Part shown: in pieces, positions 7,176 to 17,029 of the stretch | How the letters are laid out: each line of letters starts with the position of its first letter | Numbering within the stretch: the first letter of the stretch is position 1 | NCBI GenBank assembly: GCA_017303975.1 | Contig: JAFLBG010000011.1 | Span: 1-64,000 of the forward strand | DNA from: Bacteroidota bacterium | GTDB taxonomy: Bacteria > Bacteroidota > Bacteroidia > JAFLBG01 | Direction: 5' to 3' | Length of the DNA stretch: 64,000 nt | Notes under the pieces: generated by a model | Seen by the model: only the letters and a program-made list of their open reading frames with translations | The model's database searches: none | Told to the model about the DNA's origin: nothing | Translations under genes and position numbers: made by a program

Positions 7176-8252
7176 TTAGTTTTTTTTGAGGCTAGAATAT
7201 ATTTCCATGCTAATTATCTTTAAGATGGAATAAACTGGGACAGCCAATATCATACCGGTAATGCCAAATAAATTGCCGGCTGCAATTAATACAATAAAAA
7301 TTTCTAAAGGATGTGCCTTTACGCTATTCGAAAAAATATACGGTTGAAGAAACATATTGTCGATAAATTGCACTACAGCAAAAATTCCTGCAACTTTAAT
7401 AATAAGAATATACCATTCTGTATAAAAATCTAAGTATGTATTTGTTGTTAGAGCAATAACGCATGCAATGGCTGACGAAAAAACAGGACCTATATAAGGT
7501 ACAATGTTTAATAGCCCTCCAATAAAGGCCAGCAATAGCGCATTGTCAATGCCAAAAATGCTTAATGCAATGAAAAGTAGTATTCCGGTTGCTAAGTTTT
7601 CAATTATTATTCCAATTAGGTAGCGTGTTAATAGTTTCTTGGCATGCACAATAACGGAATCAATTTGCCCATGATATGTTTTTGGGAAAACAGTTTTAAA
7701 AAAAATATTGATAAGGTTTTCTTCATTTAAAAAATAAAATGTCATGAAGCTGATGGTGAAGATGGCAACAAAAAAATTGCCAATTGTAGAAACAATATTG
7801 TTAAGCGTATCTGTTATCCAGGAAAAACTTAGTAGTTCCCTTATTTTTATGGTTACAAATTCTTGAACACTTGTTTTCTCAAGTTCTTTAATATTTAAGT
7901 TTTGAGCAAAGTATTCAATACGTTTTATAGGTTCGCCTAATCGTTCGGTAATATCTGTAACAGAAAGGGACGATATTAATTTAATTTCATTTACGACTAA
8001 GGGAATAAATAAAGTAAATGTGCCAAAAAAGAAAATTAGCAAAACCAATAAAGCAATTAGTGAAGCAACTGATTCGGGTAGAATATTTTTTTTGAAATTA
8101 ATTTTTAATACAAACTGTTTAATGGGCCTCCCAATAATAGACATCAAGAATGCAATAAATAGGTAAAGAACAATACTTGGAAATACAAGAGTTGCAGCTA
8201 TACATACTAATAAAATGATAAAGCTTATGATGTTGTTTTGAGAGATATTCAT
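7176..8252 (-). CDS. AI-2E family transporter (PerM/YdiK-like permease)
   Basis: A 358-residue membrane protein with about eight helices. The topology is characteristic: two N-terminal helices (FIILLVCIAATLVFPSIVLYLFIAFLMSIIGRP), one at about 60-85, a long soluble segment (about 90-140), then a C-terminal block containing GGLLNIVPYIGPVFSSAIA, the most conserved motif of the family. Members include the putative autoinducer-2 exporter TqsA and PerM; the substrate here cannot be read from sequence. First gene of a two-gene unit with the DUF2461 gene (1-bp gap). Confidence 0.9.
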   Translation of the reverse strand: MNISQNNIISFIILLVCIAATLVFPSIVLYLFIAFLMSIIGRPIKQFVLKINFKKNILPESVASLIALLVLLIFFFGTFTLFIPLVVNEIKLISSLSVTDITERLGEPIKRIEYFAQNLNIKELEKTSVQEFVTIKIRELLSFSWITDTLNNIVSTIGNFFVAIFTISFMTFYFLNEENLINIFFKTVFPKTYHGQIDSVIVHAKKLLTRYLIGIIIENLATGILLFIALSIFGIDNALLLAFIGGLLNIVPYIGPVFSSAIACVIALTTNTYLDFYTEWYILIIKVAGIFAVVQFIDNMFLQPYIFSNSVKAHPLEIFIVLIAAGNLFGITGMILAVPVYSILKIISMEIYSSLKKN

Positions 8253-8348
8253 GTAGAGTAAATATACTCAACAAAGTTTGAAATAAATTAAGCATCTACG
8301 TATTTTCTGTTTAAATTTAGAGTATAGATAACGAAAAGTAAACACAAG

Positions 8349-9353
8349 GTGGATTCATTAACGCATATTGTTTTAGGAGCATCTCTTGGGGAACTCATTG
8401 CAGGAAAGAAACTTGGTAAGAAAGCTATGCTGATTGGCGCTTTGGCAGATACCATTCCTGATTTTGATGTGTTTGCCAATCCCTTTGTTCCTCCTGTTGA
8501 TGCATTGCTTATCCATAGAGGCATTACTCATTCTGTATTGTTTGCCGTACTTGCTCCTTTTGTTTTTGCTTGGCTGTTTCAGTTGCTTTTTAAGAAAAGA
8601 GAAGTTGATTACATAACATGGTACTTGTTGTTTTTCGTAGGGTTTGCATCGCATATATTTATTGATAGCCTCACAGCTTATGGTACTGCATTGTTCGAGC
8701 CATTTGATAATCATCGCATTTCGCTGCATACTATTTTTGTCGCAGATTTGTTGTACACGTTGCCTTTACTGGTGTGTGCAATTGCATTATTGGTAGTTAA
8801 AAATAAGCGAGTAGTATGGGCCACTTCCGGTATTGCAATAAGTACCATTTATATTTTTAGCTGTATGTTTAATAAAATGGAAGCCACCAATCAATTTCAG
8901 ATAGGTTTGAAAGCACAGAATATTTCTTATAATAGATTAATTGCAACTCCAACTCCATTGAATAATGTATTATGGACAGCTATTGCGCAAACAGATTCGG
9001 GAGCATGGACAGCATACTATTCTAAATTTGATGACCAAGCTCCAAAAGAATTTTGCTATTTGCCTCAAAATAAACACTTGTTAGATTCGGTTGAAGATGT
9101 AACAACAATAGAGAAATTGAAATTATTTTCCGATGATTTTTATTGTGTTACTACTAAAGATGGGAAATTAAAGTATGTCGATTTGAGATTTGGACAGGTT
9201 GGTGGTTGGCACAATTGCAATGCTCCTTTTGCGTTTGAATATACACTTACGCGTGGCGCTGACAATAAAATGATTTTAGAAAAAGGTCGTTGGAATTCAT
9301 CTTCTCTAAAGGATGAGCTAAATAAGCTATGGCTTAGAATAAAAGGAAAATAA
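8349..9353 (+). CDS. YdjM/YfhO-like membrane-bound metal-dependent hydrolase
   Basis: A 334-residue protein of the LexA-binding, membrane-bound metal-dependent hydrolase family. The N-terminus reads DSLTHIVLGASLGE (His6), then DTIPDFD (residues 34-40) and HRGITHS (56-62), which together supply the conserved D/H metal ligands; HIFIDSLTAYGT follows. Four to five membrane helices lie in the first 180 residues, then a soluble beta-rich C-terminal region of about 150 residues. The start is a GTG at 8349 because the conserved motif begins at residue 2. Substrate is unknown. Divergent from the AI-2E permease gene, sharing a 96-bp intergenic region. Confidence 0.86.
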   Translation: MDSLTHIVLGASLGELIAGKKLGKKAMLIGALADTIPDFDVFANPFVPPVDALLIHRGITHSVLFAVLAPFVFAWLFQLLFKKREVDYITWYLLFFVGFASHIFIDSLTAYGTALFEPFDNHRISLHTIFVADLLYTLPLLVCAIALLVVKNKRVVWATSGIAISTIYIFSCMFNKMEATNQFQIGLKAQNISYNRLIATPTPLNNVLWTAIAQTDSGAWTAYYSKFDDQAPKEFCYLPQNKHLLDSVEDVTTIEKLKLFSDDFYCVTTKDGKLKYVDLRFGQVGGWHNCNAPFAFEYTLTRGADNKMILEKGRWNSSSLKDELNKLWLRIKGK

Positions 9354-9365
9354 ATTTCTTGCAAT

Positions 9366-10700
9366 TTATATTTCTTTCTCTGAAAACACGACACCAAATT
9401 CTTCTAATTCTTTTAATACCGGTTCGTAAATTTCTTTATGAGTAGGAATTTGCACTCCTGTTGCTTTTATTACTCCTTGTAAAATTAATTTTGCAGCAAT
9501 AGCAGCCGGTAATCCAACAGTTTTTGCCATTGCTGTATATGTTTGATCTTCACCCAACACTACTAATGAAGAAGTAATAGTTTTTAGTTTTCCATCTCTC
9601 TTTTTTACACTAAATAAATGCTGCAATACAATCATATCTTTATCGTGCGGCATTAATTTCCATTTGCCTTCCAACAAAGCTTGCAGAGCCATTGCCGGGG
9701 TTGCATTTGGAATATTTATTTTCTTATCAGAAAATAAATCAAGCCATTCTATCTTTTTACTAACTGTAGAATCAGGTTGTATATTCAAGAAGTTGCATAG
9801 TTTTTCTTTTACAGAATTGCCTTTTAGGTGCGAAGGTAAAAGAGCTTCTATTAATTCAGCATAGGTTAGATTCTCTGCATTTTCAATTGAATATGAATCA
9901 TCCGTTAAGCCTAATTGTACAAACACATTCCATGCTTCGCAAAAGCCCGGCATTCGCAGCGTGCCTCTCAGCATAGTTGGAATGGTTTCTAATCCGTAAA
10001 CTTTGCGATATGATAACGAATCTCTATTGGCATACCCATCAAATGTACCATGTTCTTCCACAGAGATAGTTTCAATATCTTTAAAAACTCGACTGTACGG
10101 CTTATAATGGTATTTCCCATTCTCAATATACTTTGCTGTTCCTTGTCCTGCCAACACCACATTGCGAGGATTCCATGTAAATTTATATCCCCACGGATTG
10201 TTATTGCTTTCCGGAGCAATTAGCCCACCGCAGTAGGATTTGAACGAAATGATTTCTTCTCCTTCTTGTTTACATGCGTCAATAATTTTCATGGCGCTCA
10301 TGTGGTCTATTCCGGGGTCTAAGCCAATTTCGTTTAGCAATAAAACTCCATTTCTTTTTGCTTCCCTATCCAAAGCCCCCATTTCTTTTGATACGTAACT
10401 GGCCGTAACTAAATGTTTTTTTTGTTTGATACACTCTACAGCTACCGAATAGTGCATTGTTGCAGGTAGCAATGAAATTACCAAAGAATGTTCTTTTACC
10501 AACTCCGATACTTTGGCAGCATCTTGTACATCAAATAAAACTGCAGCAGCCCTAGGATTATTTGCCGTTTTTTGCATAGCAACCTCTATTGATATATCAG
10601 CAATGGTTACTTGCCAATCAAGTGCAGCAGAATTGTCGAGTAAATATTTAATTAACGATGATGCTGACCGGCCGGCTCCTAATACAAGTATCTTTTTCAT
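9366..10700 (-). CDS. Saccharopine dehydrogenase-like (Lys9-type) oxidoreductase
   Basis: A 444-residue NAD(P)-dependent enzyme of the saccharopine dehydrogenase family. The Rossmann motif is KILVLGAGRSASSLIKYL at the N-terminus. The mid-region NEIGLDPGIDHMSAMKIID (residues about 121-139) is the signature of the glutamate-forming saccharopine reductase/dehydrogenase branch, and the end holds the saccharopine dehydrogenase C-terminal domain (GLPAAIAAKLILQG). Depending on partners, such enzymes work in lysine breakdown or in other amino-acid condensations; no lysine-ketoglutarate reductase is seen beside it. Convergent with the hydrolase gene upstream (12-bp gap). Confidence 0.88.
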   Translation of the reverse strand: MKKILVLGAGRSASSLIKYLLDNSAALDWQVTIADISIEVAMQKTANNPRAAAVLFDVQDAAKVSELVKEHSLVISLLPATMHYSVAVECIKQKKHLVTASYVSKEMGALDREAKRNGVLLLNEIGLDPGIDHMSAMKIIDACKQEGEEIISFKSYCGGLIAPESNNNPWGYKFTWNPRNVVLAGQGTAKYIENGKYHYKPYSRVFKDIETISVEEHGTFDGYANRDSLSYRKVYGLETIPTMLRGTLRMPGFCEAWNVFVQLGLTDDSYSIENAENLTYAELIEALLPSHLKGNSVKEKLCNFLNIQPDSTVSKKIEWLDLFSDKKINIPNATPAMALQALLEGKWKLMPHDKDMIVLQHLFSVKKRDGKLKTITSSLVVLGEDQTYTAMAKTVGLPAAIAAKLILQGVIKATGVQIPTHKEIYEPVLKELEEFGVVFSEKEI

Positions 10701-10825
10701 AGAAAAATTGAGTAATTTAAGAGTAGCAATTTACGATAAATATTGCATCCAATAAGTAGGATTGTTTTCATTAAAACAATTGAAGCAGTGAAGTAGTTTG
10801 CAATTATTAATTTAAAATGTAGAGT

Positions 10826-11266
10826 ATGAATTTTAGAGTCTTTTATTTACTAGTTGGGTTGATGGGCGCAACAGCAGTAGCTTTAGGCGCTTTAGGGGCA
10901 CATTTTTTAAAAACCTTTGTTGATTTAGGTGTTTTAACTCCTGCTAGCTTGGCTTCTTTTGAAACCGCAGTTAAATATCATTTGATACATAGTGTAGTTT
11001 TACTGATGTGTATTTATTTCGCCAAGCACTATAATAATTCGCTACTCAGAGCAGCTGCGTATCTTTTTTTTGCAGGAGTTATTTTATTCTCGGGTTCAAT
11101 TTATTTTTTATCCACTAAAGCAATTACACAAATTGAAGGACTGTCCTGGCTTGGCCCAATAACGCCACTTGGCGGACTTTGCATGATAGCCGGATGGCTT
11201 TGCTTAGGATTTGGGTTATATAAAACAAAGCATCATTCACATTCACACCATAACGAACATCATTAA
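10826..11266 (+). CDS. DUF423 membrane protein
   Basis: A 146-residue inner-membrane protein of the DUF423 (YgdD) family with four helices. Signature stretches are GATAVALGALGAHFLK near residues 14-29 and FETAVKYHLIHSVVLL, plus the WLGPITPLGGLCMIAGWLCL terminal helix. The C-terminus ends in a histidine-rich tail (HHSHSHHNEHH), which could bind metal; that is a visible feature, not a known property of the family. It is followed after 5 bp by the M32 peptidase gene, so the two are probably one transcript. Confidence 0.88.
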   Translation: MNFRVFYLLVGLMGATAVALGALGAHFLKTFVDLGVLTPASLASFETAVKYHLIHSVVLLMCIYFAKHYNNSLLRAAAYLFFAGVILFSGSIYFLSTKAITQIEGLSWLGPITPLGGLCMIAGWLCLGFGLYKTKHHSHSHHNEHH

Positions 11267-11271
11267 TTAGT

Positions 11272-12768
11272 ATGAGTTACATAAACTACATAGAGAAGCT
11301 TAAAAAAATTGCAGATATTAACTATGCATATGGATTGTTAAGTTGGGATCAAGAGGTGTATATGCCGGAAAATGGAGCAACCCGGAGGTCGGGGCAAATA
11401 GCTACTCTTGCTTCTGTTTCGCATCAATTATCTACCGATAACAATTTAGGAAGCTTGTTGACTGCTCTTTCTAAAGATGCCACACTAACAACTAAACAAA
11501 AAAGAAATGTAGAATTAAGTTTGAAAGACTACAACAAAAGTATAAAGCTGCCGTCTGATTTTGTGGAACTAATGAGTAAAACGGTTTCGGAAAGTTTTGT
11601 AGCGTGGCAAAAAGCAAAAACAACCAACGATTTTTCTGTTTTTGCTCCTAAGCTACACGAATTGGTAGAGCTAAAAAAGAAGCAAGCTGATTTGATGGGA
11701 TATGAAAATCATCCGTACGATGCACTTATAGACACCTATGAGCCGGGGATTACAACAGCAGAGATAGATACATTGTTTAAAGATGTAAGAAATAAATTGG
11801 TGCCGTTTGTAAAACAAATTACTGCATTGCCGCAAACAGATGATTCTGTTATGTATCAGCACTTTCCTAAAAAAGAGCAATGGGATTTTGGAATTTATCT
11901 GTTGGAGCAAATGGGCTACGATTTTAAATCGGGCAGACAAGATATTTCATCGCATCCGTTTACTATTAATTTTGGAGCAAAGGATGTCCGTGTTACCACG
12001 CGAATAAATGAAAATGATTTGGCCGAAATGATTTGGAGTTGTATTCACGAAGGCGGTCATGCCTTGTATGAGCAAGGATTGCCTGATGATGAATACGCCT
12101 TGCCTTGCGGAGAAGCGGCATCGTTGGCTATACACGAATCACAGTCTCGTTTATGGGAAAATAATGTTGGCCGAGGATTGCCTTATTGGAAAAATAATTT
12201 TTCAAAAGCAAAGGAATTTTTTCCGGAGCAACTAAAAAACTGTTCGGTCGAAAATTTTTACAAAGCAATGAATTGTGTAAAGCCTTCTTTAATTCGTACA
12301 TCTGCCGATGAGCTTACGTATCATTTTCATATTATGATCCGTTTTGAAATTGAAAAGTCGCTGTTAGAAGGAGCATTGAAAGTAGCAGAACTGCCGGAAT
12401 ATTGGAATGCAAAGTACAAGGAATATTTAGGAATAGATGTGCCCAATAATCAAAAAGGAGTATTACAAGATATTCATTGGTCGCACGGCAGCTTTGGATA
12501 TTTTCCTACCTATTCGTTGGGAAGTTTTTATGCGGCACAATTTTATCAGCAAGCAAAAAAGGAACTACCTAGTTTAGAGAACGAAATTGAAAAAGGCAAT
12601 ATGCAGCCTCTCTTACATTGGTTGCGAGATAAAATACACGCACACGGAAGATTTTATACTGCTAATCAATTGTGTGAAAAAATTACAGGAGAGAAATTGA
12701 ATTTCTCGTATTTCTATGAGTATGCAAAAGAAAAATATAGCGGTATTTATGGCGTGAAGCTTGTGTAG
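11272..12768 (+). CDS. M32 family metallocarboxypeptidase
   Basis: A 498-residue zinc carboxypeptidase (thermostable carboxypeptidase 1 family). The zinc motif HExxH is HEGGH at residues 259-263 and the third ligand lies in HESQSRLWEN about 28 residues later. Other family blocks are SWDQEVYMP near residue 25, DIHWSHGSFGYFPTYSLGSFYAAQ and HGRFYTANQLCEKITGE at the C-terminus. Length equals the family norm. It trims C-terminal amino acids from peptides in the cytoplasm; no signal peptide is seen. Co-transcribed with the DUF423 gene (5-bp gap) and convergent, 4 bp apart, with the next gene. Confidence 0.94.
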   Translation: MSYINYIEKLKKIADINYAYGLLSWDQEVYMPENGATRRSGQIATLASVSHQLSTDNNLGSLLTALSKDATLTTKQKRNVELSLKDYNKSIKLPSDFVELMSKTVSESFVAWQKAKTTNDFSVFAPKLHELVELKKKQADLMGYENHPYDALIDTYEPGITTAEIDTLFKDVRNKLVPFVKQITALPQTDDSVMYQHFPKKEQWDFGIYLLEQMGYDFKSGRQDISSHPFTINFGAKDVRVTTRINENDLAEMIWSCIHEGGHALYEQGLPDDEYALPCGEAASLAIHESQSRLWENNVGRGLPYWKNNFSKAKEFFPEQLKNCSVENFYKAMNCVKPSLIRTSADELTYHFHIMIRFEIEKSLLEGALKVAELPEYWNAKYKEYLGIDVPNNQKGVLQDIHWSHGSFGYFPTYSLGSFYAAQFYQQAKKELPSLENEIEKGNMQPLLHWLRDKIHAHGRFYTANQLCEKITGEKLNFSYFYEYAKEKYSGIYGVKLV

Positions 12769-12772
12769 GCGT

Positions 12773-13474
12773 TTAAATACTTGCAGCAACTTTTTTTATG
12801 TTCTTGTGAAACTGATTGATAATACGGGTATGAAAAAAAGGATAAATGTATTTATCCCGAAATTTTGATCCGCTTTTGAAATACGTTTGATGAATAATTT
12901 GAGTTTGACCGTTTTCGCCTTCCACAAACTTTAGCTGCTGTTTTCCTTGCGATTTATTTCCTTTTATGTAACTAAACTCCATGATTCTGTTTGCCGGGTC
13001 AACGGTGGTTATTTCAAATGCTACTGGCACGTTGGCTAGTCCTTTGCATACTTTTAAATTCAAAAACAATACATTCCCCTTTTTTGCTCCATCGTACTCT
13101 TTACTGTCGTTATATACAATTTCTCCAGTCGATTTTTTTAACAACACATCAAATCCTATGTTTTTTCCGCACCAAGCTATTGCAGGATTTGCATTTTTGT
13201 AGGCTTCCCAACTTTTCGAAATCGATTGGTTTACTACATAGGTTTTAGTATGTGTGCTATATTGGTCTATATCCGCAGCATTGTCAACTAAAGAAGGTTG
13301 AATATCATTAAACCGAATAATGTTGTTGAGTTGTTGTTTTCTTAAAAATCTACGCACTTTTTTATGGTGCACTTTCTTTAAATCAATATCAGATAGGTTT
13401 TCGTGAGCGTGTGATAAATTACCTAACACCATAAGTGTAACAAACAACCCAATATGTAATTTGCGTAAATTCAT
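12773..13474 (-). CDS. Secreted hypothetical protein, possibly START-like
   Basis: A 233-residue protein of no family I recognise with confidence. The N-terminus is a signal peptide (hydrophobic core LHIGLFVTLMVLGNLSHA, likely cut near residue 23). The remaining region has alternating strands and a closing helix RIINQFHKNIKKVAASI; the layout (…SWEAYKNANPAIAW… VPVAFEITTVDPANRIMEFSYIKGNKSQGKQQLKFV… closing helix) resembles SRPBCC/polyketide-cyclase folds, which is only an inference. A basic HxKKVRRFLRKQQ segment follows the signal peptide. Expected location is the periplasm. Confidence 0.7.
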   Translation of the reverse strand: MNLRKLHIGLFVTLMVLGNLSHAHENLSDIDLKKVHHKKVRRFLRKQQLNNIIRFNDIQPSLVDNAADIDQYSTHTKTYVVNQSISKSWEAYKNANPAIAWCGKNIGFDVLLKKSTGEIVYNDSKEYDGAKKGNVLFLNLKVCKGLANVPVAFEITTVDPANRIMEFSYIKGNKSQGKQQLKFVEGENGQTQIIHQTYFKSGSKFRDKYIYPFFHTRIINQFHKNIKKVAASI

Positions 13475-13506
13475 TTGCGTGCCAATGATAGTTAAAAATG
13501 AATTAA

Positions 13507-13545
13507 AAAAAAAGGGAGATAAATTTTCTTTATCTCCCTTTTTTT
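13507..13545. terminator. Bidirectional intrinsic terminator
   Basis: A 17-bp stem (13507-13523 with 13529-13545) around GGGAGATAAA and TTTATCTCCC, with a 5-nt loop and A- and T-runs on the two sides. It lies 20 bp past the stop of the minus-strand FISUMP lipoprotein gene and upstream of the next minus-strand gene. Confidence 0.8.
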
Positions 13546-13564
13546 AATTAAAAATATTCTATTA

Positions 13565-14878
13565 TTAGTCCATTACACATCGAACATACGCAGAGTCAGT
13601 CTTGCTATGTAGGTTTGTATAAATATAATTGGTGTCTGAATTAAGTTGCATTATTTGTGCATGACTGGTAGATTCTGTGTTGCTCCAATAGCGTGCAGCT
13701 TTTTTTCCGCCAGCTAAATTAATATTAAGAACAGCCGAAAAGCCTAGCAAGTCCGTTCCAACTCCGCTTCCGGTACCTTGCCCTACTTTTTTTAAATCAT
13801 TTCCGTTGTTGCCAGCATACATTGCTAAATTTTGCAATTCGGCACTGGTAGGCAAGTGCCAGCCTGTTGGACACACTCCCTGCGAATCTGTTGGTGCAGG
13901 CATCATTTCAGTGTACATAAATCGGTCTCTTGTACCGGTTTTAATTAAATTTTCTTTCATCCAACATTGTGTACCGCCAACCTCTACAACATTGTACGTT
14001 TTTCCGCTTAAAGTAAATGTTGTTACTCCATTACATCCTGAATTAGAAAACTTAACATATACATACTTTTGTTTTATTTGACTTGGAACTCCGCTTAGGG
14101 TGTATGTTACGGTGTACATTCCAATGTGTTTTCTGGTAATGTTGCTCACAGAAGGGTTTTGAACGGTTGAACTAAATCCATTTGGTCCTGTCCAGCTGTA
14201 AGATGCGCCTGCAATGGTTTGTGTAGAAAACGTTAAAACGCCACCTACAGAGGGAGAATTATTTGTGATAAATGATACTGCAGGAGGAATAACTTCAACA
14301 GTAACAGTACTTACTGCTGATTGAAATCCATTTGCAGATGCAACACAACTATATGTTCCGGCTGCGGCAATCGGCACTGCTGTAATAGTAGGGTTTTGAA
14401 CAGAGGATGTAAATCCATTTGGTCCTGTCCAGCTATAGGTAGCGGCAACGGCTTGTCCAAGATTATCTAAAATATATCCACCAAATAATGTTAGTGTTTG
14501 ATTCATAATTACCGGGCTATTGCTGCTTGCAGTGGTTTTAAGCTCTTCTACATAAACATAGTATGGATCGCTAGTACACTCGTCAACAGTAATTGTTACG
14601 GCATACGTTCCTGCCGCGGCAGAGGTAAAAGATACGCTTGGATTTTGACTTGTAGATGAAAACCCATTGGGCCCTGTCCAGCTATAAGAAGCACCTGAAA
14701 TGCTTTCTGCTGTTAATTGTAATGTGCCGCCAACACCTATAGGTCCGTTGGAATATGCTTTTGCGGGAGTAGGTTTTGAACAAGGAGTATTAAACTCTTC
14801 TTCTTTTTTCTTGCACGCATTAACTAAAAATAAAATTCCAATTAAAACGCTAACGGAAAGGAATGCTATTCTTCTCAT
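13565..14878 (-). CDS. FISUMP lipoprotein with three Ig-like repeats
   Basis: A 437-residue lipoprotein. The signal peptide ends in LFLVNAC, with lipidated Cys22 followed by KKKEEE. Three Ig-like/PKD-like repeats each contain SW-TGPNGF (about residues 66-73, 149-155 and 228-235) and QNP. The C-terminal 160 residues are a Fibrobacter succinogenes major paralogous (FISUMP) domain: CNGVTTFTLSGKTYNVVEVGGTQCWMKENL and CPTGWHLPTSAELQNLAMY, ending AYVRCVMD. Such proteins are cell-surface lipoproteins of Bacteroidota and Fibrobacterota of unknown function. The Ig module is related to one in the T9SS proteins at 21086-25605. Confidence 0.88.
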   Translation of the reverse strand: MRRIAFLSVSVLIGILFLVNACKKKEEEFNTPCSKPTPAKAYSNGPIGVGGTLQLTAESISGASYSWTGPNGFSSTSQNPSVSFTSAAAGTYAVTITVDECTSDPYYVYVEELKTTASSNSPVIMNQTLTLFGGYILDNLGQAVAATYSWTGPNGFTSSVQNPTITAVPIAAAGTYSCVASANGFQSAVSTVTVEVIPPAVSFITNNSPSVGGVLTFSTQTIAGASYSWTGPNGFSSTVQNPSVSNITRKHIGMYTVTYTLSGVPSQIKQKYVYVKFSNSGCNGVTTFTLSGKTYNVVEVGGTQCWMKENLIKTGTRDRFMYTEMMPAPTDSQGVCPTGWHLPTSAELQNLAMYAGNNGNDLKKVGQGTGSGVGTDLLGFSAVLNINLAGGKKAARYWSNTESTSHAQIMQLNSDTNYIYTNLHSKTDSAYVRCVMD

Positions 14879-14998
14879 TTTCTTGTTTTTTTCTTAGTGG
14901 GCAAATATAATAATATATTGAATAGAAATTATGCTAAAATTTAAATACGGTTCAATAAAACACATGAATGGTAGGGCAGCTAAATAGGCGGGTAAGTG

Positions 14999-16954
14999 CT
15001 AAATTCGTTTTAGGTTAATTTCCTTTATTGGGGAAATAACTAGAGGTACTTTTTCGATGTTTACAGAGCTGGTATCTAAACCAAAAGCCTTTTCTTCCGA
15101 CAAACTCCAGTGTTTTAAGAAGAAATAAATATCTAAAATAATTTTTTGATAAAATGGTAAATCATTGTCGTATGACAAGAACTTTTCTAAAACAACAAAC
15201 CTAAAGTCTCCAATTACGTTTTGTTTATTAAGCGATTCGTAGCGACTGGTAATATCCACCTCTCCATTCTTCACTAAGTCTTGAACAACTTTTCGATACA
15301 TTAAATTTATTTTTGGAGCAACTCTAAAGCCGAGCCGAAAATCTATACGTATTATATCGTGTTTAATAATTTCTGTAACGCGGTAATCCATTTTGTATGG
15401 CTCATCTACAACATCTACATGTACAAACCAATAAATATCTGCACGTTTGGGTTGTTTTTGTAAAATAGAATAAATAGCACCCGATTCTATTTCGTCTGCT
15501 TGATTTGCTCCGGTTAGGTATACAAGATGTGTGGAGTATTTTGGTATAGTTAAATCCTTGCTTAAGTCAGCAATCATAGGAATATAATCAGATAGGCGTA
15601 CAAATTCGATGTACTTGTTTCGAATTTCTTTTGCTCTATGCCAAGCGTACATTATTAAATAGAGTGTCCCGGCAATTAGCAATGTAATCCACCCTCCGTG
15701 GGTAAATTTTTCTAAATTGGCAATTAAAAAGGATGTTTCAATAATAATGTAGGTTACGAGTAAACTATACATAAAAATTTTGTTGTATCTCTTTAAGGTG
15801 AGATAATATGCTAGTAGTGTTGTTGTCATTAACATGGTAAGCACAATCGCTAACCCGTAAGCAGCCTCCATATTGGACGACTCCTTAAAATATAAAACAA
15901 CTGCAATACAACCAACGAGCAACATCCAATTTACTGATGGAATATATAATTGTCCCTTCCAATCTGTTGGATATTTAATTTTTACTTTTGGCCAAAAATT
16001 AAGTCGTACAGCCTCATTAATTAATGTAAACGAACCGCTTATAAGAGCCTGGCTAGCAACAATAGCAGCGGCAGTAGAAATAATAATACCTGTCAATAAA
16101 AAACTATCGGGCATAATTAAATAGAATGGCTTGTCAATATTAAAAGATGAAAGCAATGCTCCTTCATGATGCATTAGCCATGCCCCTTGACCAAAATAGT
16201 TAAGCAATAGCGCGATTTTAACAAAAATCCATGTCGCACGAATATTGGCTTTACCACAATGGCCTAAATCTGAATACAAAGCCTCAGCTCCTGTAGTACA
16301 AAGAAATACGGCTCCCAATAACCAGAATCCCCCCGGAGTTTTTAAAAGTAGTTGATAGGCATAGTAAGGATTTAAGGCTTTCAAAACTTGCCAATCGCCC
16401 ACAAGCTCCTTGATTCCCAATATAGAAAGCATTAAAAACCAAATAAACATTATAGGCCCAAAACCTCTACCCACTATTTTTGTTCCAAATTGTTGAATTA
16501 GAAATAGTACGGTTAGTATTGCAATAACGATAGGCACAGTATTTATATTAGGATTTATTTTCACCAAGCCCTCTACAGCCGAAGAAACTGAAATGGGTGG
16601 TGTTATAATGCCATCTGCTAATAACGTGCTACCGCCAATAATGGCTGGAAATAGCAGCCACTTTACTTTTGTTTTTCTAACTAATGCGTATAATGAAAAT
16701 ATCCCCCCTTCACCTTTGTTGTCGGCTCTTAAGGTAATTACAACATATTTTAAGGTTGTTTGAAGTGTAAGTGTCCAAAAAATACATGATAATGCACCTA
16801 ACACTACGTTATTACTTATTGGATTTTTTCCAATAATGGCGCTTAATACATATAATGGAGAGGTACCTATATCACCATATATAATTCCGAGTGTTACAAG
16901 TAGACCGGCTGCTGTAAGTTTATTATGATTGCTATGTTCTTTGTTTAAAGACAC
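14999..16954 (-). CDS. kup: Kup-type potassium uptake protein
   Basis: A 651-residue KUP/HAK/KT potassium transporter, taking up K+ probably with protons. About twelve membrane helices occupy residues 15-450, followed by a cytoplasmic C-terminal domain of about 200 residues. The family motif YGDIGTSPLYVLSAI is at residues 25-39; DNKGEGGIFSLYALVR (about 78-93) and GTGAEALYSDLGHCG (CTTGAEALYSDLGHCG) are also present. Length agrees with bacterial Kup (620-680). Single gene with no evident operon partner. Confidence 0.95.
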   Translation of the reverse strand: MSLNKEHSNHNKLTAAGLLVTLGIIYGDIGTSPLYVLSAIIGKNPISNNVVLGALSCIFWTLTLQTTLKYVVITLRADNKGEGGIFSLYALVRKTKVKWLLFPAIIGGSTLLADGIITPPISVSSAVEGLVKINPNINTVPIVIAILTVLFLIQQFGTKIVGRGFGPIMFIWFLMLSILGIKELVGDWQVLKALNPYYAYQLLLKTPGGFWLLGAVFLCTTGAEALYSDLGHCGKANIRATWIFVKIALLLNYFGQGAWLMHHEGALLSSFNIDKPFYLIMPDSFLLTGIIISTAAAIVASQALISGSFTLINEAVRLNFWPKVKIKYPTDWKGQLYIPSVNWMLLVGCIAVVLYFKESSNMEAAYGLAIVLTMLMTTTLLAYYLTLKRYNKIFMYSLLVTYIIIETSFLIANLEKFTHGGWITLLIAGTLYLIMYAWHRAKEIRNKYIEFVRLSDYIPMIADLSKDLTIPKYSTHLVYLTGANQADEIESGAIYSILQKQPKRADIYWFVHVDVVDEPYKMDYRVTEIIKHDIIRIDFRLGFRVAPKINLMYRKVVQDLVKNGEVDITSRYESLNKQNVIGDFRFVVLEKFLSYDNDLPFYQKIILDIYFFLKHWSLSEEKAFGLDTSSVNIEKVPLVISPIKEINLKRI

Positions 16955-17029
16955 AAATAGTTTATGATGAGCAAAGGTAGTATTTTTTTAATTCAGCCAC
17001 TTTTAATCATTCAAAAATAAAGACCAACG